From positions 11,346,001-11,410,000 of the forward strand of contig OX637297.1 in assembly GCA_951799445.1 (NCBI GenBank): a DNA stretch of 64,000 bases, read 5' to 3'. The DNA comes from Pseudisothecium myosuroides (taxonomy: Eukaryota > Streptophyta > Bryopsida > Hypnales > Lembophyllaceae). Numbering within the stretch: the first letter of the stretch is position 1; every line of letters starts with the position of its first letter. Shown one piece after another: positions 22,293 through 34,004 of this stretch. The translations under genes and the position numbers were made by a program. Below the pieces are notes generated by a model. That model did not search any database and was not told the DNA's origin. It saw nothing but the letters and a program-made list of their open reading frames with translations.

Positions 22293-24640
22293 GTTATCTG
22301 GGTGTACTTTACCTTGGCACGTTGTAATGTCGTCAAACATGCTGAAGTGCAGCAAAACCCAATCTTGTAGTTAGCACCGATTCTTGGATATGACGAAGCT
22401 GCTCAGGAATACATGAAAACACATTCTTCTAAACGTTTCTATCAGACTTTCTACTTTGTTCCACGTTCCATCACGGTAAGTGATGCTTTCATTAGCAGAC
22501 CTTGTAAACCAGGATCCAACCGAAGGTATGAAAAATTGAACCATGTACTGTACATGAAAATATATCACATCGCAGATGCTGCAGTGGTGGTTAAGTTTTA
22601 AATGAAGCGAGCCCATTGTATTGAGACTTAATGCAAAGATATCTCGAGAGCTCCAATTGAAGACCTGGAAAATGAGTCTCAAAGTGAATCGGATGATATG
22701 AAAGAAGGTAGATTAGAGAATCATATCCAGTGTGGTTGGTTTGTCGACCCCTATCAGGCTTGAATTGCCTGTTCTACCGGAACAATGGAATTGCAAGTTT
22801 CTAGGCGACTTTCTGCTAATGCAAAATAGTGTATCCTAAATCAACCAGGTCGTACGGCACAATTCATTTTCAGAAAGCAAATATGGGAAGGTCCAAGGCT
22901 TTTGAGTTCAACTGAACATCACTAACTTTTCAAGAAAATCAAACATACATCACTGACATGAAGAAAGGGATGAGGCATCTAGGAGGTGAAAGAGCGGTGA
23001 TTGCAATATGGCAAGATTTCTTCTCAAGCTGTCGCACTGGCATTCTTCTCCCTTTATATGAAGTAAAGAACAATCAGTACATTTCCACAGCATGTGATAA
23101 CGACAGGTGTGAAACCCAATAATAATGCTAAAACTGTATATAACGGTGTGTATTTAATAATTTTGTAGCATTCTCTAGAAAAAAATAACTTGTAGGGTTC
23201 ATTTTTGAATGCAATTTTTGCAATTTTTCAAAAAACAAGTTCCACATGGTTTAGTTTGCTTGCTAAAACAATCTCAACATTGGGATTAGTGTATTTTAAT
23301 TCCATCTAAAAGATATTAATATTTTAGATTGTACATATATCTTGTACATATTTCTATTTAACAATTTTTTTAAGAATGAAAATTAATTTTTTTTAATTTT
23401 TAATTATTTTGTAAACTTTCAACTCAATTTTTCACTATAAGGATTTAAAGCTCAAAAACTTTTTAGTTCAAAAAATTTCAGTTAAAAATGTTCAAAGTCG
23501 ATAAACCTAGTCTCGCACAGTGTTGAAAAACTTGATTATTTTTTTACTTTAAACAAAGATATCTTGCAATTTGTGCAGTCAAAAATTTTGAAATTTTTTC
23601 CACACATTCTCGTACTGCTTAGGTGTAAGATCCTGTGGTTAGATGTGGGAAAAAAAACAATCTTCAATTTTTTTTGTTTTTTGCTATAGAAATGGTAGTT
23701 TTGAGAGTTTTCTAGCAAATAAGGCCTTGGTCCTTTAATGGTTAATAATGAGGTTCTACCTTAGTGTTAAAGCTTGCAATAAGGGTTCCACCACTTACTC
23801 AGTAATTCACAACCTCACCCTATGTGACTAAAGTGAACTTGAAAAGCAAAACAAAAAGCTTGCTATATTTCAAATACTATGAAATGCCATGACCTTGTGT
23901 CTTTTTTTTTTTAGAATTTGGACATCCGCATGTGCTATACAAACTCTACCAGTAACAAATTTTCTTTAGGTGCATTCTTGACAATGTGTAATGAAGAAGA
24001 TTCTTGTCACCATTGTAAAATCAAGTACAAAATACTTACTCCCGATATATTTTGAAATGAACTGCACTGTCTAGAATTTTTTTGTGAATTAAATCCTTGA
24101 ACACCTTTGACATGTCTCGAGGTTTCCCTTTGCCCTCCAAAATCTCATCCACCATTGTTGGCTCCTCCTTGTCATCCCACACCCTCTGTATTGTTATATT
24201 GTACTCTGACATATAGTATATTCTATTATAAATCCCAGAGTTTGTTCTATTTGATAACCTTGTACAATGTTGCCTTTGGGTTTTGCTAAGTTCCTAACAA
24301 ACCCTTTCAAAGATTTAAAGTACCGTTTATATGAGTACATCCACCTAGTGTAGATGAGTCCGCAAAGGAAAAGTTTTTGCACTAAATAGTTGGGGAGATG
24401 CAACATTATATCAAAAAATGATGGTGACATTTCTTTTCTAGTAGACGCAATTTGCTTTCAACTCATGTTCATCCTCACTATTCACTGTTTTAGTACAAAG
24501 CTTTTAAAACACGATGCTTAATCAAATAACAACACGGGCAAATGCCTTATAGAAAACCCATCAAAGACAAAACAACAGAATCTACTGTAAAAGGATATGG
24601 AAGTCGTGAGACTTCAATCCAATGAGTTTACCTTTACTAA
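22293..24640. other. AT-rich intergenic DNA downstream of ABCG
   Basis: No gene, RNA or clear repeat was found. The first part should contain the transporter's 3' untranslated region. After about 23,100 the DNA is very AT-rich with long homopolymer runs. Confidence 0.45.
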
Positions 24641-24779
24641 TTTTTGTATGCAAAGTGCTTACATAATGAATTGGGGTCCTTCAAGACTTTAAAATGCAAA
24701 GTACCTTGGCCTTGTCATCAATTGACTATACGTACGTGGCATCTACATGTACAGTGGGGTAGCAATCAAAATGGCATTT

Positions 24780-25745
24780 TTGAATTTGCAGAGAAAGAAA
24801 TTTCAGTGCTGCCAATTTTGACAGCCTCCCGAGGGCTTAAGAATTGATCTTTGACTATGAAATTTTTACCACAACATCATCTTTAAGTTAATTATATGTG
24901 TACCAAATTTCAAGGCCAAAAGATTTACACAATAAAAGATATTTGAAATCTACCAACATGTGTAGTTATGTGAAAAATTTCACTACTGCCAGCTTTGACA
25001 CCCTCTCAAGGACTGAAATTTTTTTCTTTTCCTATGAAAATTTGGTCATAGAACCATCTATATGTTGATTACATGTTTGAAAAATTTCAAGTCCAATAGA
25101 ACCCTACAAAAATATATATTCAAAATCTACCAGCATGTGTAGTTGTGAGAAACAGTTTCACTACCACCAACTTTGACACTATTCCAAGGGTTAAAAAATT
25201 ATTTATTTACCATGAAATTTTTATGATGAAATTATCTCTATATTAATAACATGTGTGCCAAATTTTAAGTTCAAAAGATTTACAAAAAAAAAAATATGTT
25301 AATTCTTCCAACATGTGTAGTTGTAAGAACGATATTTTCAACCCTTGGGATAGTGTCATTTTTTGGGTAAAATGTCACACGGATGTAGAAAGTCATTCTC
25401 ACAACTATACATGTTGGTAGAATTAGAATATCTTTTGTTCGATAAATCTTTTGACCTTGAAATTTGGCATACATCTTATTAACATAGAGATTATATCATG
25501 CCAAAAATTTCATGGTAAGTTTTTTTTTTTCAGCCCTTGTGATAGTGTCAAAGTTGGTAGTAGTGAAATCATCTCACAACTACACATGTTGGAAGAATTA
25601 GCATATCTTTTTTTGTGTAAATCTTTTGAATTTGAAATTTGGCGCATATGTTATTAACATAGAGATAATTTCATGATAAAAATTTCATGATAAATAAACA
25701 ATTTTTCAACCCTTGGAATAGTGTCAAAGTTGGTAGTAGTGAAAC
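24780..25745. repeat. 175-bp repeat array in head-to-head inverted arrangement
   Basis: Units of about 175 bp contain caaatttcaagg-like, ccaacatgtgtagttgt and ttgacactattccaagg blocks. Three to four units lie in one direction (about 24,780-25,360). After a centre near 25,370 two or more units lie in the opposite direction (tacatgttggtagaatta, gatagtgtcaaagttgg). The whole could fold into a large cruciform or produce double-stranded RNA. No coding content was found. Confidence 0.75.
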
Positions 25746-25746
25746 T

Positions 25747-26310
25747 TGTTGTGTAATTAGAGATTGCCATACACAACACATCGTGTAACTATAACCATCA
25801 ATCAAAACATCAATCAAAATCAACACAAGAGAGTGTCAAAAACACCTTCTTAAGGAAAAACTTAGCAATCTACACACACACAAAGTTAAGCGGCTCTCAC
25901 TCCACAGAGGGAGAATCTAAGAGTGCAAGTGTGAGAAAAGAAGTGAAGACTTTACTAAATGATAAACCACCATCTCCAAGCAAAGCTAAGAATTCGCAAT
26001 CCTCTCCAAAAACACTCACAAAACTTGACTTGACAACAATGTCAAGTCAAGGAGCTCTTCCCACCTAAACACTCAAACCCTAAGATGAATGAACTCAAAC
26101 ATTTAGATGAAACTCATCCAAAACTAAGATGAACTCCTATGAGAGTGCATCTAATACTATAATATGATGTAGAATGGCCCCAATGTCACCTCACGTGACA
26201 GCTGTTGTATAATTACAGATCGCCATACACAAAATATTGTATAATTATAACCGTCAATCAAAACATCAATCAAAATCAATACAAGAGAGTGTCAAAAACA
26301 CCCTCTTAAG
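25747..26310. repeat. Pair of 108-bp direct repeats (25747-25854, 26203-26310)
   Basis: Both copies are exactly 108 bp, run from tgttgt to ttaag, and share long blocks such as caatcaaaacatcaatcaaa and gagagtgtcaaaaacacc. The copies differ at a dozen or so positions and are 456 bp apart. Read on the minus strand, a purine tract (gggagggg) sits just outside the right copy, next to the 3' end of the gypsy coding region. They may be short terminal repeats of a TRIM-like element or part of the gypsy 3' LTR. I see no matching copy near the gypsy 5' end. Confidence 0.6.
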
Positions 26311-26707
26311 TGCCCCTCCCTAGCTGACAATGTTGCCCCGACAAGCAACTAGGACTACACAACAAATGTAGTGGGATTCAAATGCCATGATGAAATATTT
26401 GTACAATAGCTCTTCACATCTAAGTTGAGGTCGTGGGTCGACCGATGTGTGCAAAAGTGAATTCAAAATGGAGTGACAAGAGACTATAGGCTGGGTGCAA
26501 TAGTGAGCCCCATCCTTAATCGCCTTCAGCAAATTTTTGATGCTGAATCTCTATGTCAATCTCTAATCCAAACCACAATCTTTTGCACCGTGTATCTGAC
26601 GCCTAATCAACTCAGATGGCATTGCTGTCATCATGAGCATAAGTGGTTTGGCTCTTTAGACATCTTTAGCGCCTGTCCACAGACGTAGCATGACTTGAAG
26701 ACCTCCG

Positions 26708-26842
26708 ACAACGAGGGCAAATCCAATCTCCTAAAGGCAAAGTCAATAAAGGCGACGTCAAGCATGCCATATGCCAACCACGTTAGCATTGGTCACACAA
26801 TAACATTGTAGCTGCACCTTTCTTCTCTCCACAAACAAAACA
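26708..26842 (-). pseudogene. PHD finger at the C terminus of the gypsy polyprotein
   Basis: The residues read CFVC, LLCDQC, then (after a TAA at 26783-26785) GWHMACL, and GDWICPRC. This gives the complete C4-H-C3 zinc pattern with the Trp before the last Cys pair, typical of PHD fingers that read histone H3 tails. Many plant gypsy elements carry a chromodomain at this position instead. The TAA would be CAA before one C-to-T change. Role inferred: directing integration to chosen chromatin. Confidence 0.75.
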
Positions 26843-26849
26843 AGGAAGA

Positions 26850-27849
26850 CCTTCTGGCACCACTGCTATTTCATGATGCACAATGCCATCAATGGACAAG
26901 TGACAAGGGGCACAATTTTTTGAATGCTCCCGACACTCTTGTCCATCTTTGCCTTCCAACAACAAAATGCCAGTAGGCAAAATATCCTTCACTCGGAGGA
27001 TAGTATGTCCAGCCTTGACATCTAGGATTGTAGGTGCCTCACGTTGCAAATATATATAATCTCCCTTGGTGAATCTCCGCAACTGAGGTTGATAAGCACC
27101 GCTACAAATGCGGACATAACGCAAAGTATCACGATGTTGAGCAATAGATAAGTTCTCCATGGCCATTGGCATGGACCTTTTGAAGAACTCTGCTCGATCA
27201 TGTAGACATTGAGTCCAAATATCAGGATCATCCAAGTCCACAACTGAATCCATCTTCTCTCGTACCGAGCTAGGTAAAATTGGCTCTCGACCATACAACA
27301 ACTGGTAAGGGATGTAAGATGCCAGTGACGCCTGTCTACTGAAACGATAGCCCATAGCAATCCACGGCAACATCAAATCCCAATCACAATGGTTGCCATG
27401 AAGCAATCCATATTTTCATAAACCACGCTTGACTATTTAGACAACCTGTTTGGTCAAGCCATCTACCTCAGGATGATCTCGAGAAGTGGTACGGTGATCT
27501 ATCAAAGCCTTAGTACACAAGTCCTCAAATGAACCAAGGATTCTCGCCCTTGATCTGTCAACACCTCAGCAGGTGCTCCAAAATGTGCTAAAACACAATC
27601 AAGAAAAGCCATAGCTGCCAACTCTGAAGAGTTTTGTGGTAGAGCCACAAATTCGATCCACTTGCTAAAATGCTTCACCATCACCAACACATATTTAGCT
27701 CCATGTGAGGTGACCACAAGCGGCCCAGCAAAGTCCAAAGACCAACGGTAGTCCAAACCCATGATAAATAAAAGCCTTAATTGAGGTGATAAGGTGTTAA
27801 AACTTGACCTAACCCGGTCACACACCTCACATCAAGAAACATAAGTGGC
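26850..27849 (-). pseudogene. Gypsy integrase core and C-terminal domain
   Basis: SLDFAGPL (catalytic Asp near 27,735) and AEVLTDQG (second Asp near 27,555) are clear. The DD35E glutamate region (about 27,450) reads DGLTKQVV, where the usual acidic residue appears replaced by Lys. A frameshift lies between about 27,500 and 27,406. The C-terminal part (RFTKGDYIYLQRE, then HTILRVKDILPTGILLLEGKDG) is the beta-barrel DNA-binding region, followed by a Cys/His linker. Confidence 0.75.
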
Positions 27850-27854
27850 AACAT

Positions 27855-30800
27855 TGTCGTAACACAAGAAAGCACAAATTCCCCTTTTGGTGTTGAAATA
27901 ATGTTAAACACCTAAGATGACTCGTGTATCGTTCCCAAAGGATTTTTACTCGTAGTTTTGTCAAAACTATCGGAACAGGATCCGGAACACAAACCCCAGA
28001 CAAAAGAATCCGGAACTGAAAACCGGAAACTGCAATTTCTTATCTGTATTCTCCAAACCTTCTCTCTCTCAATTCTTACCAATCCCCATACTATAGTACA
28101 TCCTGGAAGGAGTGTCGTTATCCTGTACCTCTCCCTAGATGTAACAATAACTTAATATCCGATTGGGCGGATGCGGAACCGGAAAGAGTGTCGTGATCCT
28201 GTGCCTCTTCCGAATCTGGATCCAGAACCCAAAGTAAGCAAAATAGTTGAACCTCTATATCAGAGAGGTCCACTCTTGGGATTAAGGAAGGAAACGTATA
28301 TTATACCCTTCACTAGATTAAAGTGGTTGAAGTTCCACTAAAAGAAAAAAAAAAAAAAAAGACACAAAATCGGAAGGCAAGTTCTTCCTCACAACTGATC
28401 CGAGAAGTTACTCTAGACTAGCAGGTCACTCAGGAAACCCCTACAATCCCCAGATTACTACAACGACGGATCTATCCAAGCCAAGTTCCTAAGGCAGAAT
28501 TTGGTAACTAAGTAACTAGGCGACCCCAACTAATTGCCCATCATTCACTTCTGGTTGTAGTGGGACCTCATCAACACTTCAATTAGCATACACCCACCTC
28601 CCTGCAAAGCACATCCAATCTAGGAGCAGCTATCCCACATAGAAGTTCCACAAGTAACAACACTTAGTCAAACTTCACTCCCAGTACCCTCAATTTTGCA
28701 ACCAGCTCACTTTAACTCCCAGAATCGGATCTAGACAGAATCCGAGGGAACTCTTCCTTCCTCCCAACACTAGCAAAGCAGCTACCCGCACTAAACAATG
28801 GTTCTAGCATTGCCGGCATACCAACCCAGAGTCGAGACTTTTTAGAGAAACTCTTAGGAAGTGGAAATCTGAATGACTTTACCAAATGCTGAAATTTACA
28901 AGAAAGAAATGCCCGGGGCTTCCAACCAACGTCAGTCTCTAAATATTAACCCCCAAGAAACCCCTAAAATGCCCCAAGGAACAAAATTAGAGGACCACAA
29001 AATGACAGCTGTCATTCTTTATCCTCCATGTTGACTTTCCTATCAACTCATCCGATCCGCAAAATGTGGATCTCAGATCCTAAAAACCCGGAAAGTGCAG
29101 TCCAGGTGCATCCAACTTAAAAGTAGCTGGCTAGTAGCTTCCTACCTACCAAAAACTTGGGTTTTAGCCCTACTGGCCTAGTTCTATCCTAGGAAACTTC
29201 CTAATTACTTCTTAGGCCGCTTTGGAGAAGGTTCCTCATGCTTGGCGGCTCCTTTTCGGGGTGGTTGTTTCGTACTGGGAGATGGCTTTGCTACTTTTGT
29301 TGTCTTCCCCTTTGATGGCATTTGAGACTTAGCCTTGAATCGCGAAGGAAAAATGGCCTCCGGCTCTGAATCCTCTTCAAATTCCGAGCCTGAATGTGAC
29401 TCGGACTGGGATCTGAATCCCGACTAGCTGTCTTCCTTCGCCAAATTACTTGGTGATTCGTCCTCCTCTGAATGGTAATTCACTGGGGACACGTCCCTAG
29501 CTCGTTTCGCTGTAGTCTTCTTCTTAGTCGTGCTGGGCACCTTCGGAGAGGACTTAGAGTCCTTACTCTGACGTGTCCCGAGCTTGGATCCGGTCTTCCG
29601 GGCCTTCTCCTTGGATTTGGATCCATGTGCGGACCCTTCTCCTGCTTCTAACTTTCGCCTAGAAGAATCTTTGGCGGGTGTCTTCTCCTCCTTCAACTTG
29701 TCCTTCGGCTTTACATTTGCGGAAGGCAACATGGGTATCTTCTTGGAACCCTGAAATTGTCCGAACTGCTGGAGAACATCCCGGATCTTGTACATCAATT
29801 TCTCCATCACTTCCGAATACTCAACCAGAACCAGCACTGACTTGGCCACTGCTTCCGATTCGGCCTTGTGGATTTCTTCGTCAAACAACTTGGCCTTGTT
29901 AATCACATTCTCAGAATGTGCTACAAAGCCCCGGATCCTACGGAGTGTTTCCTCAGCTTCTGAGGAAAGTTTCCTTACTTCCTTACTTCCCTCCAAACTC
30001 TTCTCTAGCTTCCGGTTCAGTTTCTGGTTCTTATCGGTTAGTTCCTTGACCCAGGTTTCCCACTTCCGGGACTCCTTATCTTCAAGTAAACCCTCTACTT
30101 TTTTCGCAAGCTCAGACACCTTGATTCCACCAAGCAGCCCATATGCGTTCTTGACTGCACCTCTCTTGGCATCTAAATCATCTTGGACCCTTCCCACATC
30201 CTCTATTATCCTCCCTAGTGAATCATCCCGTGGAACTTCTGGTCCCGGGGAATCACTCTTATCACTCTTGGGTCCTTTCTTTTTTACAGAGGCTGGGATT
30301 TTCTCGGAGGACTCTATCCTCTTCTTTGATGAGCCTCTCCTTGACTCGACATCATTTTCTCTCTCTTGTTCCCTAGATAGAGAGATATTTAGTTTTAAGA
30401 GGGTGGTTGCGGCCTTATAGACCGTCCTCTCCTGACTTCTAAGCATCCCTAGATAGTCGTATAAATGAAAGAGAAAGGGACCTATGGGGGTTGCCTTAGT
30501 ATTCCCCAGCGAAGAGACCATTTTGCCTACTACATCCCTTACAATTCCTCCCCAGAACACTTTCCACTCTCCGTTTAGTGCTCCGAAGATCGTGTTTGCA
30601 TGAGTCACAATGATCCGGTTTGGTCTCTCCGGATACAAGATCGGAACTAAGAATTCTAACAATCTCTTATCCCTTGCGTTCTTGCAGTCTGCGACTAAGT
30701 AGCCATCCTTGTGGTGAGGAGCAATGGAAAACTTACCCTCCGCAAACTTGTGCGTTTCGGAAGCTAACCTTTCTCCTGGGCGCAAAAAATCGTAAATCTC

Positions 30801-31713
30801 GTTTCCAGGTTTCGATGGTCCATTTGCTGGGAAGTGCCCGGAAAGTCTTGTCTCACTCGTACAACTAATCCCTTGTTAGCTCCTGGATCATCTCCTCATC
30901 CTTCAACCTCCAGGGTCGACGCAAGAATCCAACGCACCCGATCTGGCCCAAGTCTTCCTCCAACTGCTTTCGCTCTCCTTCATCTTTCGGGATAACCGGG
31001 TGGATGGTTTTGATCTTCAGTGCGGTAGCTCCACTCCCTTCCACCTTCACCATCGCTCTCAAGAGTGCTGTCACTCGCCCTAAATCAAAACCTCGCATAG
31101 TCCCTCAGAAAGCTAAAGCTACAACATCCTTCAACCTAGCGCCAGTCCTTTTCCTCTCTACCAGATCCGGAAACTGAGACCTCTCTCTCTCTTCACAACC
31201 TTACATACTACCAAATCACTATAAGCGCTCCAAGGATTCTCTCAACTTCAAAATGAGAAATGAGAGTGGGATCCCCGACCCCTAGGTCTTCTCCCAAAGT
31301 CCGTTCCCAACCATTTAGGTAGCCGTTTTTGCCGGAATCAGAGAAGATTGTGACCGTTAAACGATCATCCCTAATTCTCGGTAGAGCCGTTGGATCTTAG
31401 GATTGCCTTGTTGGCTTCCAGTAGGTTTGTCAATAACCTCCAGTACGTGTCTGCACCCGGCCCCGGTATTTCGAGCAATTTCCAAGTGGTTTCCCAGATT
31501 CCAATCTGGTTCCGATTTCTAATAAAAATAGGAAATTTTAATTTCCGTTCTTAATCGATTTATCTATTAACCACTACTCCCATCATAAAGGAATCATAAT
31601 TTTGATAAAACTCATACTTTATTCTTACAAAAAGCTAAAAATTTTACCAATACCAACTACTTCTTCTAAATTTCTAAGTAACTAGACCTATTCTCATTTT
31701 TCTGGTTCCCACA
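27855..31713 (-). mobile_element. E4: 3,859-bp TG...CA element inserted in the gypsy integrase
   Basis: On the plus strand the element starts TGTCGTAACACAAG and ends TGGTTCCCACA. AACAT flanks both sides (27850-27854 and 31714-31718). Removing it restores the integrase reading across the junction and keeps the frame. No terminal direct repeats were seen. It encodes a gag-like coiled-coil protein on the minus strand, related to those of E1, E2 and E3. About 1.5 kb of non-coding DNA follows the gene inside the element, including a 17-bp A-run at about 28,345. Confidence 0.8.
29424..31098 (-). pseudogene. E4 gag-like coiled-coil protein gene
   Basis: The frame starts at the ATG at 31098 (MRGFDLGRVTALLRAMVKVE). 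It is broken by TAG and TGA near 30,850-30,875, both consistent with C-to-T, and shifts frame near 30,785 at a T-run. It then continues to 29424. Conserved blocks shared with E1-E3 are IGCVGFLRRPWRLKDEEMI, the LLEFLVPILYPERP block, ANTIFGALNGEWKV and PIGPFLFHLY. A long coiled-coil (about residues 320-480) and a Lys/Ser-rich tail follow. The N-terminal block resembles the plant transposon gag-like or plant-mobile-domain type, but no database family can be claimed. Confidence 0.6.
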
Positions 31714-31718
31714 AACAT

Positions 31719-31980
31719 GCTGATACATGCTAATCCACCAATATTGGTTGCGCAACATGGAATGTGTCCTACGTACTCCAAAATGTCCAAGGTCTTTGTG
31801 CAATTGCCGTACCAAAGAAGCTCTCTGATCTGGTCGTGGAACTATGCGCCTAGTTCCATTTGGCCACACACAAAATAGCAAACCGTTATCCCAACGAAAC
31901 CTTGCTACTCGGTGATTAACTCTATCCCGCTCCATAGCAAAGATAGCTAAAGAAAATGTCCCGTATTGAAGTTTGTACAA
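31719..31980 (-). pseudogene. Gypsy integrase N terminus (zinc-binding), cut by E4
   Basis: The segment ends HKDLGHFGVRRTHSMLRNQYWWISMYQHV, carrying the two His of the HHCC domain. It is interrupted at codon level by E4. The sequence resumes at about 27,849 as ATYV, then C-E-V-C, which supplies the two Cys. The rejoined reading is continuous once E4 and one copy of AACAT are removed. Confidence 0.75.
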
Positions 31981-32100
31981 GACAGCATGATCTTCCTATA
32001 CATTCTTCACAACTAGAGACTTGTCACACTCTTCATCTTGGTCCTCAACAAAGGCCTTAGAAGTTGATCCTGACATCAATGTGAGGTAAGTGGTTGCATG

Positions 32101-33830
32101 TCACCCTGGAACTGCCTCTCTATCATAGTCCCCATGCCACTTGGCCCCGGTCAAATCCTCATCTGAAGGACTTGGATTGCGAGAAAGTCCATCTGCATCC
32201 AAATTGGTGATGCTTGCCCGATGCACGACCTCAAATTCATATTCTTGAAGCAACAACGCCCATCTAGCAAGCTTGCCAGTGAGTTTGTCTGACTCCATAA
32301 GCTATTTCAAAGGCTGGTGATCAGTCACCAAAGTAAATCTTTGCCCATACAAATAAGGTTGAAAATGTGCAATGGCCCAAACTGCTGCTAGGGCTTCTCC
32401 TTCATATGAAGAATAGTTGGATTCTGCACTATTATTGCTTCTAGATGCATAAGCCACAACATACTCTTTCCCTCTTTATTTTTTTGTGTCAATACTGCTC
32501 CAATCCGTGTGCAATTGAAAGGATCTAGAAACATTAGGGCGTCGAAGCACTAGCACTGAACCAAGCCTCTGCTTTGAGGTATCTAACGCTTGTTGTTGCT
32601 CACGATTCCAAGTCCATAGTTGGTCTTTACCCGTGAGAATAGTGAGAGGCTTGGCAATCAAGCTAAAACTCTTTACAAATCAACAATAATAATTTGCCAT
32701 GCTAAGAAATGCACGAAGTCGTGGTACGTCGCTAGGTGCTGAGATCTTTTGTAAAGCATCCACCTTGGCTTGTTGCACACCAAGACCTCCTGGAACAGTC
32801 ATGTGGCCCAAGTATGGCAACCGATCGTGAAAGAACTTGCACTTGCCATGATGCAAGCGTAGTCTCCACCGTTGCAATCGTTCAAATACCGCTTGTAAAT
32901 GTCTCACATGATCCTGCGGACTACTACTAAATATGATAACATCATCAATGTAGCATCTAGCAAATGGAAAGCCAGCCAACATTTGGTCCATCACCCTCTG
33001 GAATTCAGCTAGTGCGATTTTAAGACCAAATGGCAAAAACTTCCAATGATAGAGTTGATCTTTGCCATCTTCATCAACTCTCCAAAATGCTGTCTTTACT
33101 CAATCTCCCAGAAGTAGAGACAACTGGTGATAACTAGATCTCAAATCTAAAGTACTAAGGACTCGAGAAAATCCCATCGCACCAAATAACTCTTTTGGCA
33201 TTGGCATTCGATATCGATCCGACTTGGCCTTACAATTAATTGGACGATAATCACCACACATCCATTTTTCTGTCTAGTTGCCAAAGATGTCCTTTGAAGA
33301 CATAATTGTAGCACAAGCGTACTCTCCATTGGACAGCTCAATCAATCTTGCCGCTAATAATTCATGGCATCGAGTTTGAACACCCATTCTCTCAGATGCA
33401 CTAAGCTTATAAGGTCGTCTAAAAATTGGGTGGTCGTCTTCAAGCTGAATGTGAACGGGTTTGTCTTTGTAGCCCTTAAGATCCTGGAGGCTAAAGGCAA
33501 AACAACTGCGATACGAGCGAATAAATGCCCATACTCTTCGTGCTTCGGCACCAGTAAGTTTTGGCCCCAACTCTAATGACCAGTTGTCAAACTCTGTGGT
33601 CTCCTTCTCCACAAAAGGATCGCCACTTGGTACCAACATGGTCTGTGATTGCTCATCCATGGAAGAGGCAACTTCTTTGCCCCCAACCTCTTCATTTGAC
33701 GCCAAATGAGAAGTTTTTCCACTATAACCAGTCCATGAAGCTAAATAACCATCAAAAGGTGTAATGTCATGAAGAAATAATTGTGGAAGCAACCTCTGAG
33801 GCTCCAACTTTCCAAAATCTTGGGCCAAAG
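32101..33830 (-). pseudogene. Gypsy reverse transcriptase and RNase H
   Basis: After a linker, the RT begins near VHIQLEDDHPIFRRPYKLS (about 33,450). It continues through MCGDYRPIN, LDLRSSYHQL, KFLPFGLK and the catalytic CYIDDVIIFS (about 32,950), then the thumb segment with NYY near 32,690. RNase H follows, with QLHTDWS near 32,520 and the closing VVHRASITNLDADGLSRNP at about 32,220. All pieces share one frame. Stops occur at 33274-33276 (TAG where a Trp is expected) and further downstream. The integrase order and the CYIDD context are typical of plant gypsy elements. Confidence 0.8.
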
Positions 33831-34004
33831 CAGCAAAAACACGTTGACCTCAAAGCTCTTCTTCAGCATGCTGCTTCAAACGAAAAAGTGCCTCAGACTC
33901 TTCAACCTCCATGTGAAGTTTGGATTGTGACTCCACTGCCCCCTGACTATTGCCTTCTATCTTTAGAGTAAGCAATCGGTCATCATGATGTTCTTGAACA
34001 GCAA

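Noticed and set aside
29678..30420. Plus-strand frames of 74 and 210 codons
   Set aside because: Shadows of the E4 gene on the minus strand; Ser/Leu-rich composition typical of reversed coiled-coil coding DNA.
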